Assembly (NCBI GenBank): GCA_022425325.1
Contig: JAKMFW010000022.1
Coordinates: forward strand, 1 to 64,000
Direction: 5' to 3'
Origin: Acidimicrobiales bacterium
GTDB lineage: Bacteria > Actinomycetota > Acidimicrobiia > Acidimicrobiales > Aldehydirespiratoraceae
DNA: 64,000 nt
The notes beneath the pieces were generated by a model, which was not told the origin of the DNA, did not search any database, and saw only the letters and a program-made list of their open reading frames with translations. Numbering within the stretch: position 1 is the stretch's first letter; each line of letters begins with the position of its first letter. This document shows positions 33,195 through 41,861 of this stretch, piece by piece. The position numbers and the translations under genes are program-made.

Positions 33195-34934
33195 ATGCCG
33201 ATCTCCCGCCGCCGACGGCACGCCGTCATCTTCGTGATCATCTCGTCACTCGGCGTCGGTCTCGCTGCGCTCGTCGCAGCGGTAGCAGGCGATACCGAAC
33301 GAATCGGCTCGTACTGGATCTCGGGCGAACTGACCGACGAGGGACTCACCGTGGTCGAGGTGATCGATTACGACTTCGGTGTGGAGTCCCGACGGGGCAT
33401 TTATCGCAATGTCCCCGATCTCGTCGACGGCAGCGTGCGAGTGTCATCCCCCACCGCGCCGGCCACTGTTCGTATCACCGAATCCTTCTTCGATCACGAA
33501 ATCCGCATCGGCAATCCGCAGATCACGATTTCGGGACGGCATCGCTACCGGATCCAGTACACACTCCATCGCGACGCCGTCGTGCAGGACGGGTTCTTCA
33601 GCTGGGATGCGGTCGGGTTGGAGTGGACCGTACCGATCGAGGATGCAACCGTCTTCGTCGCACTTCCGAACCCCACGAGCATCAACTGCCGCGCCGGCAC
33701 GCCATGGTCGTCATCGGACTGCCCACTCACGACCCTCGCCTCCGGAGCGCTGCGCATCGACCTGGCCGATCTCGACGCCAAGGAAGGCGCCACGGTCAGC
33801 GCCTCGCTCGGGAGCGGCGGCATTCCGGCGCTGCCGAACCCGCCGGGTGGCGCTGCCGACGATCCAGGCAGCGGGCTCTTCGCTCCAGCACTCATCGCCA
33901 CCCTCGCTGCACTCATCGGCGCCGCGGTCGGAACGGTGCTGGTCCGACGGGCCGGTCGTGAACGCGTCTGGACCGGGGGCGCCGCCGATGCCGCGTTCGG
34001 TGAATCCGAGGACGGGCTCGACTCCCACCTGATGGACGAAGTCGAACTCGCCGAACTCGCCACGATCGAGTTCGAACCGCCCCGAGACATGAGTGCCGTC
34101 GAGGGTGCGCTGCTCCTCCGCGAGCACGTGCTCGACGAGCACTTGTCCGCCTGGCTACTCGAGGCTGCGATTCGCGGCGAGATCGAGATCAGCGATGACG
34201 ACGACCCCGTGATCACCCACGGAACGGCACCACCTCATCCGACCGTCCATCAGATCCTCGACCGCATGTTCGACGGTCGCTCGTCGATCACGCTCGGCTC
34301 CTACGACGCCGACTTCACCAAAGGCTGGGGTCAGCTCAAGGGTGAATTGGACGACTGGCTCCATGGCTCCGCCCACTGGGACACCGCCGGTCGACAACGC
34401 CGGACCGTCGTCCGTATCGCCGGAGCAATCGCGCTCGTCATCGGGCTCGTCATCGGCGGCTTCGCCGCTGCCGCCGGCGCCCGCTCCGGACTCGGCCCGG
34501 CACCACTCATCGCCGCCGGTGCAGCAATTGTCGGCGCAGCCCTCGGCGCCATCATTTCGTCCTACGAGCTGCTCGTACGCACCGAAACCGGATCTGCGCT
34601 GTGGCTTCGCGTCGAATCCTTCCGTCGATTCCTCGAAAACTCCGAGGCCCGTCACGTGGAGGAGGCAGCCGAAAAGGGCGTCTTGCGCCACTACACGGCC
34701 TGGGCTGTCGCCCTCGGCGAAACCCGCGCCTGGACCCGTGCCGTCGAAGCAGCGGCTGATGGCAACCCGCAGGTGCGGTCGACGATCGGCCGAGACCTGG
34801 CGTTCCTTCACGTCGGATCGTCGATCACGAGCGCAGCGAAATCCGCCTCGACCGCGCCGTCGAGTTCGGACGGCGGCGGCTTCTCCGGCGGATCAGGCGG
34901 GGGCGGCGGAGGCGGCGGCGGCGGTTCGTGGTAG
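33195..34934 (+). CDS. DUF2207 domain membrane protein
   Basis: 579 residues. A signal or transmembrane segment at 10-30 (HAVIFVIISSLGVGLAALVA) leads to an extracellular DUF2207 domain (IGSYWISGELTDEGLTVVEV, YDFGVESRRGIYRNVPD). A transmembrane helix follows near 240 (PALIATLAALIGAAVGTVLV), then a cytoplasmic region, two further helices near 400-450, and a glycine-rich C-terminus (SGGSGGGG...) ending SW. This domain plan and the Gly-rich tail are typical of DUF2207 proteins, whose function is unknown. Leaderless start. Confidence 0.9.
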   Translation: MPISRRRRHAVIFVIISSLGVGLAALVAAVAGDTERIGSYWISGELTDEGLTVVEVIDYDFGVESRRGIYRNVPDLVDGSVRVSSPTAPATVRITESFFDHEIRIGNPQITISGRHRYRIQYTLHRDAVVQDGFFSWDAVGLEWTVPIEDATVFVALPNPTSINCRAGTPWSSSDCPLTTLASGALRIDLADLDAKEGATVSASLGSGGIPALPNPPGGAADDPGSGLFAPALIATLAALIGAAVGTVLVRRAGRERVWTGGAADAAFGESEDGLDSHLMDEVELAELATIEFEPPRDMSAVEGALLLREHVLDEHLSAWLLEAAIRGEIEISDDDDPVITHGTAPPHPTVHQILDRMFDGRSSITLGSYDADFTKGWGQLKGELDDWLHGSAHWDTAGRQRRTVVRIAGAIALVIGLVIGGFAAAAGARSGLGPAPLIAAGAAIVGAALGAIISSYELLVRTETGSALWLRVESFRRFLENSEARHVEEAAEKGVLRHYTAWAVALGETRAWTRAVEAAADGNPQVRSTIGRDLAFLHVGSSITSAAKSASTAPSSSDGGGFSGGSGGGGGGGGGGSW

Positions 34935-35019
34935 CGGCGGTCACCACCACCGCTCGGTCGGGGCTGCTCGTCGCGTCGCAACTGTCGCCCACCTAGCTCG
35001 CTGCGCGAGGATCACGCCC

Positions 35020-35829
35020 GTGAAGATCGACATGCTCTCCAACTGCGCCCCGGTCCTTCGGGCCGACCCGTACTCGCTCGACAACGACGCGCTCGCCGAG
35101 TCGATCGAGGCGAGCCGAGCGGCCGGGTTCGATTCCGTGGGCCTCTGGGGCTTCCATGTCATGTTCGGCGGCGACGACGCCGCCCGAGTCGTCGCCGACT
35201 CGGGCATGCCCGTCCAGACCATCGACGCCGCTCTCGGCTGGGTCACAGGTGCGTCCGACGAGGCAGCCGCCGAGATCGACGGCCTGATCGCGCTCGCCGA
35301 CCAGCTTGGGGCCGGCGTTATTCACGCCACCACGCTCAACCCCAAGGTCGATCTCGCCGCTGCAGCGGAGGGCTACGCCCAGATCGCGGCGCGAGCCGAG
35401 GCGGCCGGCAAGGTTCTCGGTCTCGAGTTTCTGCCGTGGACGGGCATCCCGACCCTCGCCATCGCCAACCAGCTCTGCGAGAACGCCGGGCCGGCTGCGG
35501 GCATCCTGCTCGACACCTGGCATTGGGTCCGCCAGCCGGGCGGCCCCGACCTCGAGCTCCTGCGCTCACTTCCGGCCCACCGGATCACAAGCGTGCAACT
35601 GAGCGACGTCGCCGCCAGCACCGACCTCGAGCCAGAACCTGAGGCGATGACCGCCCGGCTGCTGCCCGGAGACGGCGTGGTCGACTACGCAGAACTGTGG
35701 GAGGCACTCGACCACATCGGCGCCACACCGGTCGTCGCCGCCGAAGTAATGGCTGCGGATCTCGTGGCAGAGGGCGCCTCGTCGATGGCGGCGAAGGTCC
35801 ACGACGCCTGTCGGGCAGTGCTCCCCTAG
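35020..35829 (+). CDS. Sugar phosphate isomerase/epimerase-type TIM barrel protein
   Basis: 269 residues from the GTG at 35020, with a GAGG ribosome-binding site 10 bases upstream. A xylose isomerase-like barrel is indicated by GFDSVGLWGFHVMFG, the EFLPWTGIPTL strand (Glu metal ligand near residue 140), ILLDTWHWVRQPGG (Asp-x-x-His) and TSVQLSDVAAS. These proteins bind a divalent metal and isomerise or epimerise sugars or inositol derivatives; the exact substrate is unknown. It converges on a methyltransferase gene. The four bases CTAG at 35826-35829 supply the stop codon of both genes. Confidence 0.85.
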   Translation: MKIDMLSNCAPVLRADPYSLDNDALAESIEASRAAGFDSVGLWGFHVMFGGDDAARVVADSGMPVQTIDAALGWVTGASDEAAAEIDGLIALADQLGAGVIHATTLNPKVDLAAAAEGYAQIAARAEAAGKVLGLEFLPWTGIPTLAIANQLCENAGPAAGILLDTWHWVRQPGGPDLELLRSLPAHRITSVQLSDVAASTDLEPEPEAMTARLLPGDGVVDYAELWEALDHIGATPVVAAEVMAADLVAEGASSMAAKVHDACRAVLP

Positions 35830-36467
35830 CGAACGGAGAACCCGACGATGTCACTCATGTCGTCGGGCGTGCTGGGGTCGCTTCCCTCATACACCTTGCG
35901 CCGGGTGAGCTCGTAGGGACCGATCAATCCCTCATCGACGGCCGCCTCGAGCCAGGCGGCGAATCCGAGATCCTCGAAGTGAGAAGCGTTCACACCGATC
36001 GCACAGCGACCTCCTGGCATCGTCACCCGGATCAGCTCACGTATCGGCTCGGGTGGCAGATGCCCGTGGGTGAACGTGCCGGCCGAGGCGACCGCCGCAT
36101 AGGTGTCGTCCGCGACGCCCATCCCGATCGTCAGATCTGCCTCGATCAGCTGCCGATAGACCCCCTTCTTTGCCGCCTGTTCGAGCATCTCGGGCGAGAT
36201 ATCGACGCCGTCGATCTCGCTCACTCCCCGCTCGCGGAGCGCCACACCGACCACCCCCGTGCCGCACCCGACGTCGAGCGTCGGACCCGCAGGGCGCACA
36301 TGAGCGACGAGGGTGTCGGCGACGTGCAGGTGGTATCGATACTCCTTGGCGGCAACGAACGTCTCCTCATAGCTCGACGCCCATTCGGCGTAGAGCCGTC
36401 GATTTTCGTCGGGGGTCTCGACCGCGTAGGCCGCCTCCAGACTCGGCGTGATCTCGTCGTCGCCCAT
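35826..36467 (-). CDS. Class I SAM-dependent methyltransferase
   Basis: 213 residues from the ATG at 36467. Motif I GPTLDVGCGTGVVGVALRER lies near residue 65. Motif II follows as EIDGVDISPEMLEQA and later TFTHGHLPPEPIRELIRVTMPG. The opening segment (ENRRLYAEWASSYEETF) is typical of small-molecule methyltransferases of the Williams-Beuren/UbiE-like group. The acceptor is unknown. It is leaderless: TACCGT (36479-36474) lies 6 bases before the ATG and two bases after the stop of the PEP-synthase-like gene. Its stop codon shares CTAG with the convergent isomerase gene. Confidence 0.88.
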   Translation of the reverse strand: MGDDEITPSLEAAYAVETPDENRRLYAEWASSYEETFVAAKEYRYHLHVADTLVAHVRPAGPTLDVGCGTGVVGVALRERGVSEIDGVDISPEMLEQAAKKGVYRQLIEADLTIGMGVADDTYAAVASAGTFTHGHLPPEPIRELIRVTMPGGRCAIGVNASHFEDLGFAAWLEAAVDEGLIGPYELTRRKVYEGSDPSTPDDMSDIVGFSVR

Positions 36468-36473
36468 GGACCG

Positions 36474-36479
36474 ACGGTA
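36474..36479 (-). promoter_or_regulatory. -10 box (TACCGT) of the methyltransferase gene
   Basis: TACCGT on the minus strand, 6 bases before the ATG at 36467 and directly after the upstream stop at 36482-36484. Confidence 0.55.
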
Positions 36480-36481
36480 GT

Positions 36482-37600
36482 TCACCCCTCGGTGGGTGGC
36501 CGAGCGATACGCCCAGTGGTGCCATCGACGACAAGTTCGTCGCCGACCGCCACCCGCACATCGCCGAACATCACATGGTCGGTGGCGATCTGCAGATCCG
36601 GTACCGCCAGCACCGCCGGCACCTCGGCCCCTCTCGTCACCACGGCGGCGTGACTCTCTCGACCGCCGAGCACCGTCACGACCGCTGCGCTCCGCACCAT
36701 CGCGGCCACGTCCGACGGTGCGCTTGTCTCCAGTACAAGAACGACAGGTTCGTCGCGGTCGATGGCGTCGAGCGCATCGTCGATGTCGACCTGAACCCGG
36801 CCTCGACCGACGCCGGCGGACGCCGGTTGTCCCTCAGCAACGATCACCGCGCCGAGCGGAAGTTGCTCGTGCTTCTCGACAATCGTGAAGGTACGGAGCT
36901 GCAGACACCAGAGTTCGCCCCGCTCGACCGTGAACTCAAGTTCGACTGCCGATCCGAGCGCCGTATCGAGCTGTTCGAGCGCAGCAACCAAGCGATCGTG
37001 AGCCTCCGGCACTCGGTCGACCAGGTCGCCGAGGGAGACCACCGGCACGGCCGCCGCCATCACCACATCGCCCTTCACCCGCCAACCAAACGAACCGGCG
37101 GCTCGTTTCTCGCCGGTCACCGGATGACGGCTGCTCGCCGCGCCCGACCCTGAACGGTCATCGGTAGTCGCATCGACCTGCCGCTGGATAACGACAGCGG
37201 TCTCCGGAACCCGCTCATGGCCGAGTACCCGGGCGACCATCTCGGCCTGCGGGTCCGTCGTGCTCTCGACGACCGCAACGAGTGCCGCCTCGACGTCGGC
37301 GGGCGCCACATCGAGCAGCGTCTCGAACGCACCGGGCAGACTGACCGCAGCGCCGGATCGCACCGCCAGACGATCACCAGGCCTGACAAGGGCGCCCACC
37401 GCCGCTCGGAGCTCATCTCGCCCCGTCGACTGATCTGCAGCGATGGCGCGAGCAGACGACACAGGAACGACCACCGCCGGCGGCACAGGAAGGCCAAAAC
37501 GCATCAACCGCTGCAACCCGACGGCCTTCGCGCCGTGCACCACCGGATCGAGATCCAGCCCATCGGCCGAAAGAGCGATGATCGGCTCGGGCAGGCTCAC
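36482..37600 (-). CDS. Compact PEP synthase/PPDK-like protein (ATP-grasp part plus phosphohistidine domain)
   Basis: 372 residues from the GTG at 37600. The N-terminal nucleotide-binding part shows GAKAVGLQRLMRFGLPVPPA and LAVRSGAAVSLPGAFETLLD, the PPDK-type version of the VRSSA motif, and ELEFTVERGELWCLQLR. The C-terminal swivelling domain shows VTVLGGRESHAAVVTRGAEV with the phosphoryl-carrier His. The pyruvate/PEP-binding TIM barrel of full-length enzymes (800-900 residues) is absent. It could phosphorylate a different acceptor, as rifampin phosphotransferases do, or need a partner. No promoter box with leaderless spacing is seen. A methyltransferase gene follows. Confidence 0.82.
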   Translation of the reverse strand: MSLPEPIIALSADGLDLDPVVHGAKAVGLQRLMRFGLPVPPAVVVPVSSARAIAADQSTGRDELRAAVGALVRPGDRLAVRSGAAVSLPGAFETLLDVAPADVEAALVAVVESTTDPQAEMVARVLGHERVPETAVVIQRQVDATTDDRSGSGAASSRHPVTGEKRAAGSFGWRVKGDVVMAAAVPVVSLGDLVDRVPEAHDRLVAALEQLDTALGSAVELEFTVERGELWCLQLRTFTIVEKHEQLPLGAVIVAEGQPASAGVGRGRVQVDIDDALDAIDRDEPVVLVLETSAPSDVAAMVRSAAVVTVLGGRESHAAVVTRGAEVPAVLAVPDLQIATDHVMFGDVRVAVGDELVVDGTTGRIARPPTEG

Positions 37601-37650
37601 CGCTTCAGTCTGGCGCAGCCCGCCGTTAGGAGTGAGCCATGGCCGCCGAC

Positions 37651-37656
37651 TACCGT
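37651..37656 (+). promoter_or_regulatory. -10 box (TACCGT) of the aldehyde dehydrogenase gene
   Basis: TACCGT ends 6 bases before the ATG at 37663. It therefore favours that start over the ATG at 37639. Confidence 0.55.
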
Positions 37657-37662
37657 CGCGGC

Positions 37663-39102
37663 ATGGACGACCAGACGACGATCTTCATCGACAACGAACA
37701 CGTCACAGCCAAAGCGACCGGTCGCATCACCGTGATCAACCCGGCGACAGAGGAAACCATCGGTTCGGTTCCGGACTGTGGGCCGGCCGACATCGACCGG
37801 GCCGTCGCCAGTTCTGTGGCAGCGTTCAATGGCGAATGGCGCCGCTGGACACCCGATGAGCGCGTTGAGGCGTTGTCGCGCTTTTCCCAGGCGATTCAGG
37901 CTCGGGCGCAGGAATTCGCCGACGTGATCACGGCCGAGGTCGGCACGCCTGCGTCGCAATCGATCATGGTCCAGGTCTTCGCCTCGACCATGGTGCTCGA
38001 TCAGTACGTCAACGTCGCCAAGAACTACGCCTGGCAGGAGCAGCGTCAAGGTTCCCTGGGTCAGCGGGTCCTCATCAACAAACAGCCGGTCGGTGTCTGC
38101 GCCGGCATCGTCCCGTGGAACGTGCCGCTTTTCATTGCAGCCATGAAGCTGGGGCCGGTCATCGCCACCGGTTCCACCATGGTGCTCAAGACCGCCCCGG
38201 AGACGCCGTTGCACGGTCGCCTCATCGGCGAGTGTGCGAAGGAGGCAGGCATCCCCGACGGTGTGATCAATGTCGTGTCGGCCGACCGCGCCGGCTCGGA
38301 ATACCTGGTCCGACACCCCGACATCGACAAAGTGTCCTTCACCGGCTCCGCCCTCACTGGCTCGATCGTCGCCTCGATTTGCGGTGAGCAGATCAAGCGC
38401 TGCACCCTCGAACTGGGTGGGAAGTCGGCTGGCATCATCCTCGACGACGTCGATCTCGACGCCGTCATGAACGATCTCGTCATGTCCGGAATGCTCAACA
38501 CCGGACAGGCCTGTGGCGCTCAAACCCGCATCCTCGTCCCTGACAACCGCCACGACGAGATCGTCGAAGCACTCGCCGCTGCCGTCGGCGCGCTCCCGTA
38601 CGGGGATCCAACCGACCCGAACATGGTGCTCGGTCCGCTCGTCTCGGGCCGTCAGCACGAGAAAGTCGGTGGCTACCTCGAGGCGGGCAAGGCAGCCGGT
38701 GCCGTCGCCGTGACCGGCGGCTCGCTCGACAGCTCGTTCGGGAAGGGTTTCTATGTGCAGCCCACCGTGTTCGCCGGCGTCACCAACGACATGACCATCG
38801 CCCGCGAGGAGATCTTCGGACCGGTGCTGTCCTGCATCCGGTACTCCACCGTCGAGGAGGCGATCGCCATCGCCAACGATTCCGACTACGGACTCTCGGG
38901 CTCGGTGTGGACCACCGACATCGACCGGGCCGCCGAGATCGCCGGCCAGGTCCGCACCGGTGTCGTCGCCGTCAACAGCGCTGCGATCCTCGACATGGCG
39001 AGTCCGTTCGGCGGCTTCAAGAAGAGCGGCATCGGCCGAGAACTCGGCCCCGAGGGGTTCGGACCCTTCACCGAGATCCAGTCGGTGCTCCTGCCTGCCT
39101 GA
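37663..39102 (+). CDS. NAD(P)-dependent aldehyde dehydrogenase
   Basis: 479 residues from the ATG at 37663, chosen because a TACCGT box lies 6 bases upstream. Motifs: CAGIVPWNVPLFIAAMKLGP near residue 145, KTAPETPLHG, TGSALTGS, the catalytic Glu in CTLELGGKSAGI (near 255), the catalytic Cys in MLNTGQACGAQTRI (near 288), and EEIFGPVLSCI. It oxidises an aldehyde to the acid; the FNG/SPFGGFKKSGIGRE tail is that of general fatty or aromatic aldehyde dehydrogenases. A hairpin terminator follows at 39210-39244. Confidence 0.94.
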   Translation: MDDQTTIFIDNEHVTAKATGRITVINPATEETIGSVPDCGPADIDRAVASSVAAFNGEWRRWTPDERVEALSRFSQAIQARAQEFADVITAEVGTPASQSIMVQVFASTMVLDQYVNVAKNYAWQEQRQGSLGQRVLINKQPVGVCAGIVPWNVPLFIAAMKLGPVIATGSTMVLKTAPETPLHGRLIGECAKEAGIPDGVINVVSADRAGSEYLVRHPDIDKVSFTGSALTGSIVASICGEQIKRCTLELGGKSAGIILDDVDLDAVMNDLVMSGMLNTGQACGAQTRILVPDNRHDEIVEALAAAVGALPYGDPTDPNMVLGPLVSGRQHEKVGGYLEAGKAAGAVAVTGGSLDSSFGKGFYVQPTVFAGVTNDMTIAREEIFGPVLSCIRYSTVEEAIAIANDSDYGLSGSVWTTDIDRAAEIAGQVRTGVVAVNSAAILDMASPFGGFKKSGIGRELGPEGFGPFTEIQSVLLPA

Positions 39103-39209
39103 GGCCTCAGTGTCGACGACGGCTCGGATGTCAGCCCTCCGGGTTGCACTGCGTGCCGCCTCTGGGTCAACAGAGGGGGCCAGCGCGCCTTACCGGTGGA
39201 CGGAAAACG

Positions 39210-39244
39210 GGAACACGCCCCGGCTCTGTACCGAGGCGTGTTCC
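39210..39244. terminator. Bidirectional terminator between aldehyde dehydrogenase and acyl-CoA dehydrogenase
   Basis: A ten-base stem (GGAACACGCC 39210-39219 with GGCGTGTTCC 39235-39244) continues after one mismatch as CGG/CCG around a 7-base loop. It is preceded by AAAA and followed by TT. The remaining 165-base gap holds nothing else recognisable. Confidence 0.85.
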
Positions 39245-39267
39245 TTGCGAGATCGTTCTCGGTGCGA

Positions 39268-40518
39268 TCAGTTCTTGGGGAGTTCCGAGAACGGCGTGTC
39301 CTTGCCCGGACCTGGCTCGCGAGGCAGACCGAGCACACGCTCGCCGATGATGTTCTGCTGAATCTGGTCGGTGCCGCCGTAGATCGACGGACCAGGCGAG
39401 AACATCGCGATCTCGCCGACCGCGCCACCCGTCTGCGTTTCAGATTCGCCGAGCAGCATGCCGTCAGCGCCGATCACCTGCAGGCCGACCTCACGGAAGC
39501 TGCGGAACAGCTCCGACATCGTGAGCTTGCCGATGTTGGGCTCGGCACCGGTGCGCTGCTTGGGATCCTTCGCCCGCTGGATCGAAAGACGGTTGACCTC
39601 GATCAGCGAGTAGAGCTTGATGAGTTCCTGGCGCAGGACCGGGTCAGTGTTCTTGCCCGACTTCTCGGCCATGTCGACCAGATAACGCCACAGGCCCATG
39701 CCAAGCGGCGGGACGCCGCCTTCCCCCGCAGTGCGCTTGTTGAACTTGGTGACGGGCTCGTGACGCACGGACCTCATGCCCGAGCCAGCAGCCGACGCCG
39801 GCGACTTACCGGCCGAGCCAAGCGAAGCCCGCTCGAACATGAGTGTGGTGTTGGCAACCGCCCAACCCTGGTTGAGGTCACCGATGATGTTCGCCGCAGG
39901 GACACGGGCTTCGTCGATGAAGACCTCGTTGAAGAGCGCCTTGCCGGTCATCTCGACCAGCGGCCGCACGGTGATGCCCGGCTGGTGCATGTCGATCGCG
40001 AAGTAGGTGATGCCCTTGTGCTTCGGGGCATCGGGATCGGTTCGGGCGATGAGCATGCCCATGTCGGCGATCTGGCCGCCGGAGGTCCAGACCTTCTGGC
40101 CGGTGATGATGTACTCGTCACCGTCCTTCTCGGCCTTGCAGGTGAGACCAGCGAGGTCAGAACCAGCACCGGGCTCGGAGAACAGCTGACACCAGCCGAC
40201 CGAACCGTCAAGGATCGGCGGAAGGAACTCGTCGATCTGCTCCTGGGTGCCGTGGGTGGCGATGGTCGGAGCGGCGAGCATGCGGCCCAACCCGGTGGGC
40301 GGACCCATGACCTCCCGATCAGCCATGGTGGCCATCACCGCAGCCGCCTGCGCCTGGGGGAGGCCCTTGCCGTAGGCGTTGGTGCCGAGCATCGGGTGGG
40401 CATACCCGCTCGGGCCGAGACGGTCCCACCAGTCACCGACGGTGAGGGACTCGTCCCAGTTCTCGTCCAGCCACGCCTCGACCTCGGCGCGGATCTCTTC
40501 GATCGACATGTCGCTCAT
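39268..40518 (-). CDS. Acyl-CoA dehydrogenase
   Basis: 416 residues. FAD-binding signature GWCQLFSEPGAGSDLAGL near residue 125, YIITGQKVWTSGGQIADM near 150, and the C-terminal ACAD block MFSPGPSIYGGTDQIQQNII with the YGGTD FAD motif. It introduces the first double bond in beta-oxidation or a similar acyl-CoA oxidation; a mycobacterial FadE-type enzyme is the closest general match. It is leaderless: TAACAT (40531-40526) lies 7 bases before the ATG. A perfect 7+2+7 palindrome covers the -35 region, so repression by a TetR- or GntR-type regulator is likely. That regulator is not in this window. Confidence 0.94.
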   Translation of the reverse strand: MSDMSIEEIRAEVEAWLDENWDESLTVGDWWDRLGPSGYAHPMLGTNAYGKGLPQAQAAAVMATMADREVMGPPTGLGRMLAAPTIATHGTQEQIDEFLPPILDGSVGWCQLFSEPGAGSDLAGLTCKAEKDGDEYIITGQKVWTSGGQIADMGMLIARTDPDAPKHKGITYFAIDMHQPGITVRPLVEMTGKALFNEVFIDEARVPAANIIGDLNQGWAVANTTLMFERASLGSAGKSPASAAGSGMRSVRHEPVTKFNKRTAGEGGVPPLGMGLWRYLVDMAEKSGKNTDPVLRQELIKLYSLIEVNRLSIQRAKDPKQRTGAEPNIGKLTMSELFRSFREVGLQVIGADGMLLGESETQTGGAVGEIAMFSPGPSIYGGTDQIQQNIIGERVLGLPREPGPGKDTPFSELPKN

Positions 40519-40525
40519 GGGGCCG

Positions 40526-40554
40526 ATGTTAATGATCGTTCACAGCACTGTGAA
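40526..40554 (-). promoter_or_regulatory. Promoter and palindromic operator of the acyl-CoA dehydrogenase gene
   Basis: The -10 TAACAT (40531-40526) is 7 bases before the ATG. The palindrome TTCACAGCACTGTGAA (40539-40554; arms TTCACAG/CTGTGAA) spans the spacer and the -35 position. Confidence 0.6.
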
Positions 40555-40594
40555 GTCGGGAGCGGCAGAATCTCGGCGCACGCTCCCCCGCCGT

Positions 40595-41785
40595 CTAGAG
40601 CGGCTGAGGCGTGTTGAGCTCGAGGACGTTGTCGAGCATGACCCGCTTGGTCTGCTCGGCGTCGAGATTCTTGAGTTCGACGAGGTAGTCCAGCGGCTGA
40701 GGCATGCCCTCGATGTGAGGCCAATCGGAACCGAAGATCACCCGATCGGCACCCATGAGTTCGACGACTTCATCGACGTCGTCCTCCCAGAACGGATTGA
40801 CCCAAACGTGCTGCTTGAACGTGTCGACCGGATGGTTGTCGAACCACCAGTACGACTTCTTGGCGGTCTGGTTGAACTTGCGGAACATCGGGCCGAGAAA
40901 GTCCGAGCCGTTCTCGATCGAGGCGAAGCGCAGATTGGGGAACCGATCGAAGATCTTCTCGAAGACGGCCTGGATCAACCAGTCCTGCGCCGCGCGCTCG
41001 ATGGCGAACCCCTTGAGCGACGGGCCGGCACCGCCGCCGCCCGCAAGCGACGAGAAGGCGTCGTCGGCGTAACCCTGCGACGAGTAGCCGGAGTCCGCCG
41101 CGTGGATCACGAGCGGCACGCCCGCTTCGTTGATGCGAGCCCACACCGGGTCGAACATCGGATTGAAGGGTGACACCACCCCGGTACGGGTGGTGACAGG
41201 GGCGGGACGCATGACGAGCACGTTGGCCCCCATCCCGAGCACCTTGTCGACCTCCGCCACGGCGGCGTCGACGTCACCGAGCGCGATGTAGGGCGCCGCG
41301 AAGATCGCGTTCTCGTAGTTGAACGTCCAGTCGTCGTGGAGCCACTGATTGAAGGCCTGCATCATCATGACGACAGCATCGACGTCGTGCTTGATGACCT
41401 CCTCGTAGAGCACACCGAGGGTGGGGAACAACCACACGCCCTGGAGGCCCTGCTGCTCGATCATCTCCACCCGCGCCGCGGGCTCCATGTAGTACGCCGG
41501 CAGCGGTTCGCGATCCTTGAGCATCTCAAGTGGGTTGAGCCGCTCCGGGTTGCCCTCGAAATACGGGCGCAACGCCCCCGGCTTCGCGATCGGATCCCAC
41601 GTGGGATTGGCGACGGCCTTGGAGAGCTTGCCACCCACCAGATGGTGTTTCCGGCCATCCATCTCGACCCATTGGACGATGCGAGGCTGCATGGCTTCGG
41701 GCACGTGGCGGGTAAAGGCGTCGAGCGCCTCGTAGTAGTGGTTATCGGCGTCGAATGGGACGAAGTCGAGCTGGTCCGGTGTCAT
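40595..41785 (-). CDS. Amidohydrolase-2 family metal-dependent hydrolase
   Basis: 396 residues from the ATG at 41785, with a GGGAG-type ribosome-binding site 7-8 bases upstream. Features: VPFDADNHYYEALDAF at the N-terminus, VPLVIHAADSGYSSQG near 225, LRFASIENGSDF, and VIFGSDWPHIEGMPQPLDYL with the catalytic Asp near 360. These match the large amidohydrolase-2/decarboxylase group common in actinobacterial catabolic operons. It follows the acyl-CoA dehydrogenase divergence-free on the same strand but has its own promoter with two palindromes. The substrate is unknown. Confidence 0.88.
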   Translation of the reverse strand: MTPDQLDFVPFDADNHYYEALDAFTRHVPEAMQPRIVQWVEMDGRKHHLVGGKLSKAVANPTWDPIAKPGALRPYFEGNPERLNPLEMLKDREPLPAYYMEPAARVEMIEQQGLQGVWLFPTLGVLYEEVIKHDVDAVVMMMQAFNQWLHDDWTFNYENAIFAAPYIALGDVDAAVAEVDKVLGMGANVLVMRPAPVTTRTGVVSPFNPMFDPVWARINEAGVPLVIHAADSGYSSQGYADDAFSSLAGGGGAGPSLKGFAIERAAQDWLIQAVFEKIFDRFPNLRFASIENGSDFLGPMFRKFNQTAKKSYWWFDNHPVDTFKQHVWVNPFWEDDVDEVVELMGADRVIFGSDWPHIEGMPQPLDYLVELKNLDAEQTKRVMLDNVLELNTPQPL

Positions 41786-41805
41786 GGCAGGCTCCCGAGG
41801 TGCGG

Positions 41806-41843
41806 CGGTGGAACCACCGTACCGAATCCTGACGACGCGTCAG
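41806..41843 (-). promoter_or_regulatory. Promoter of the amidohydrolase gene with two palindromes
   Basis: The -10 TACGGT (41821-41816) lies between palindrome CGGTGGAACCACCG (41806-41819, over the -10 and start point) and palindrome CTGACGACGCGTCAG (41829-41843, over the -35 position). A 20-odd base leader with a ribosome-binding site follows. Confidence 0.55.
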
Positions 41844-41861
41844 AAACCGGCCCAGAGCCGA

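Noticed and set aside
34860-34934. Poly-glycine run in the DUF2207 gene as a frameshift or repeat artefact
   Set aside because: Gly-rich tails ending in a short hydrophobic residue pair are typical of the family.
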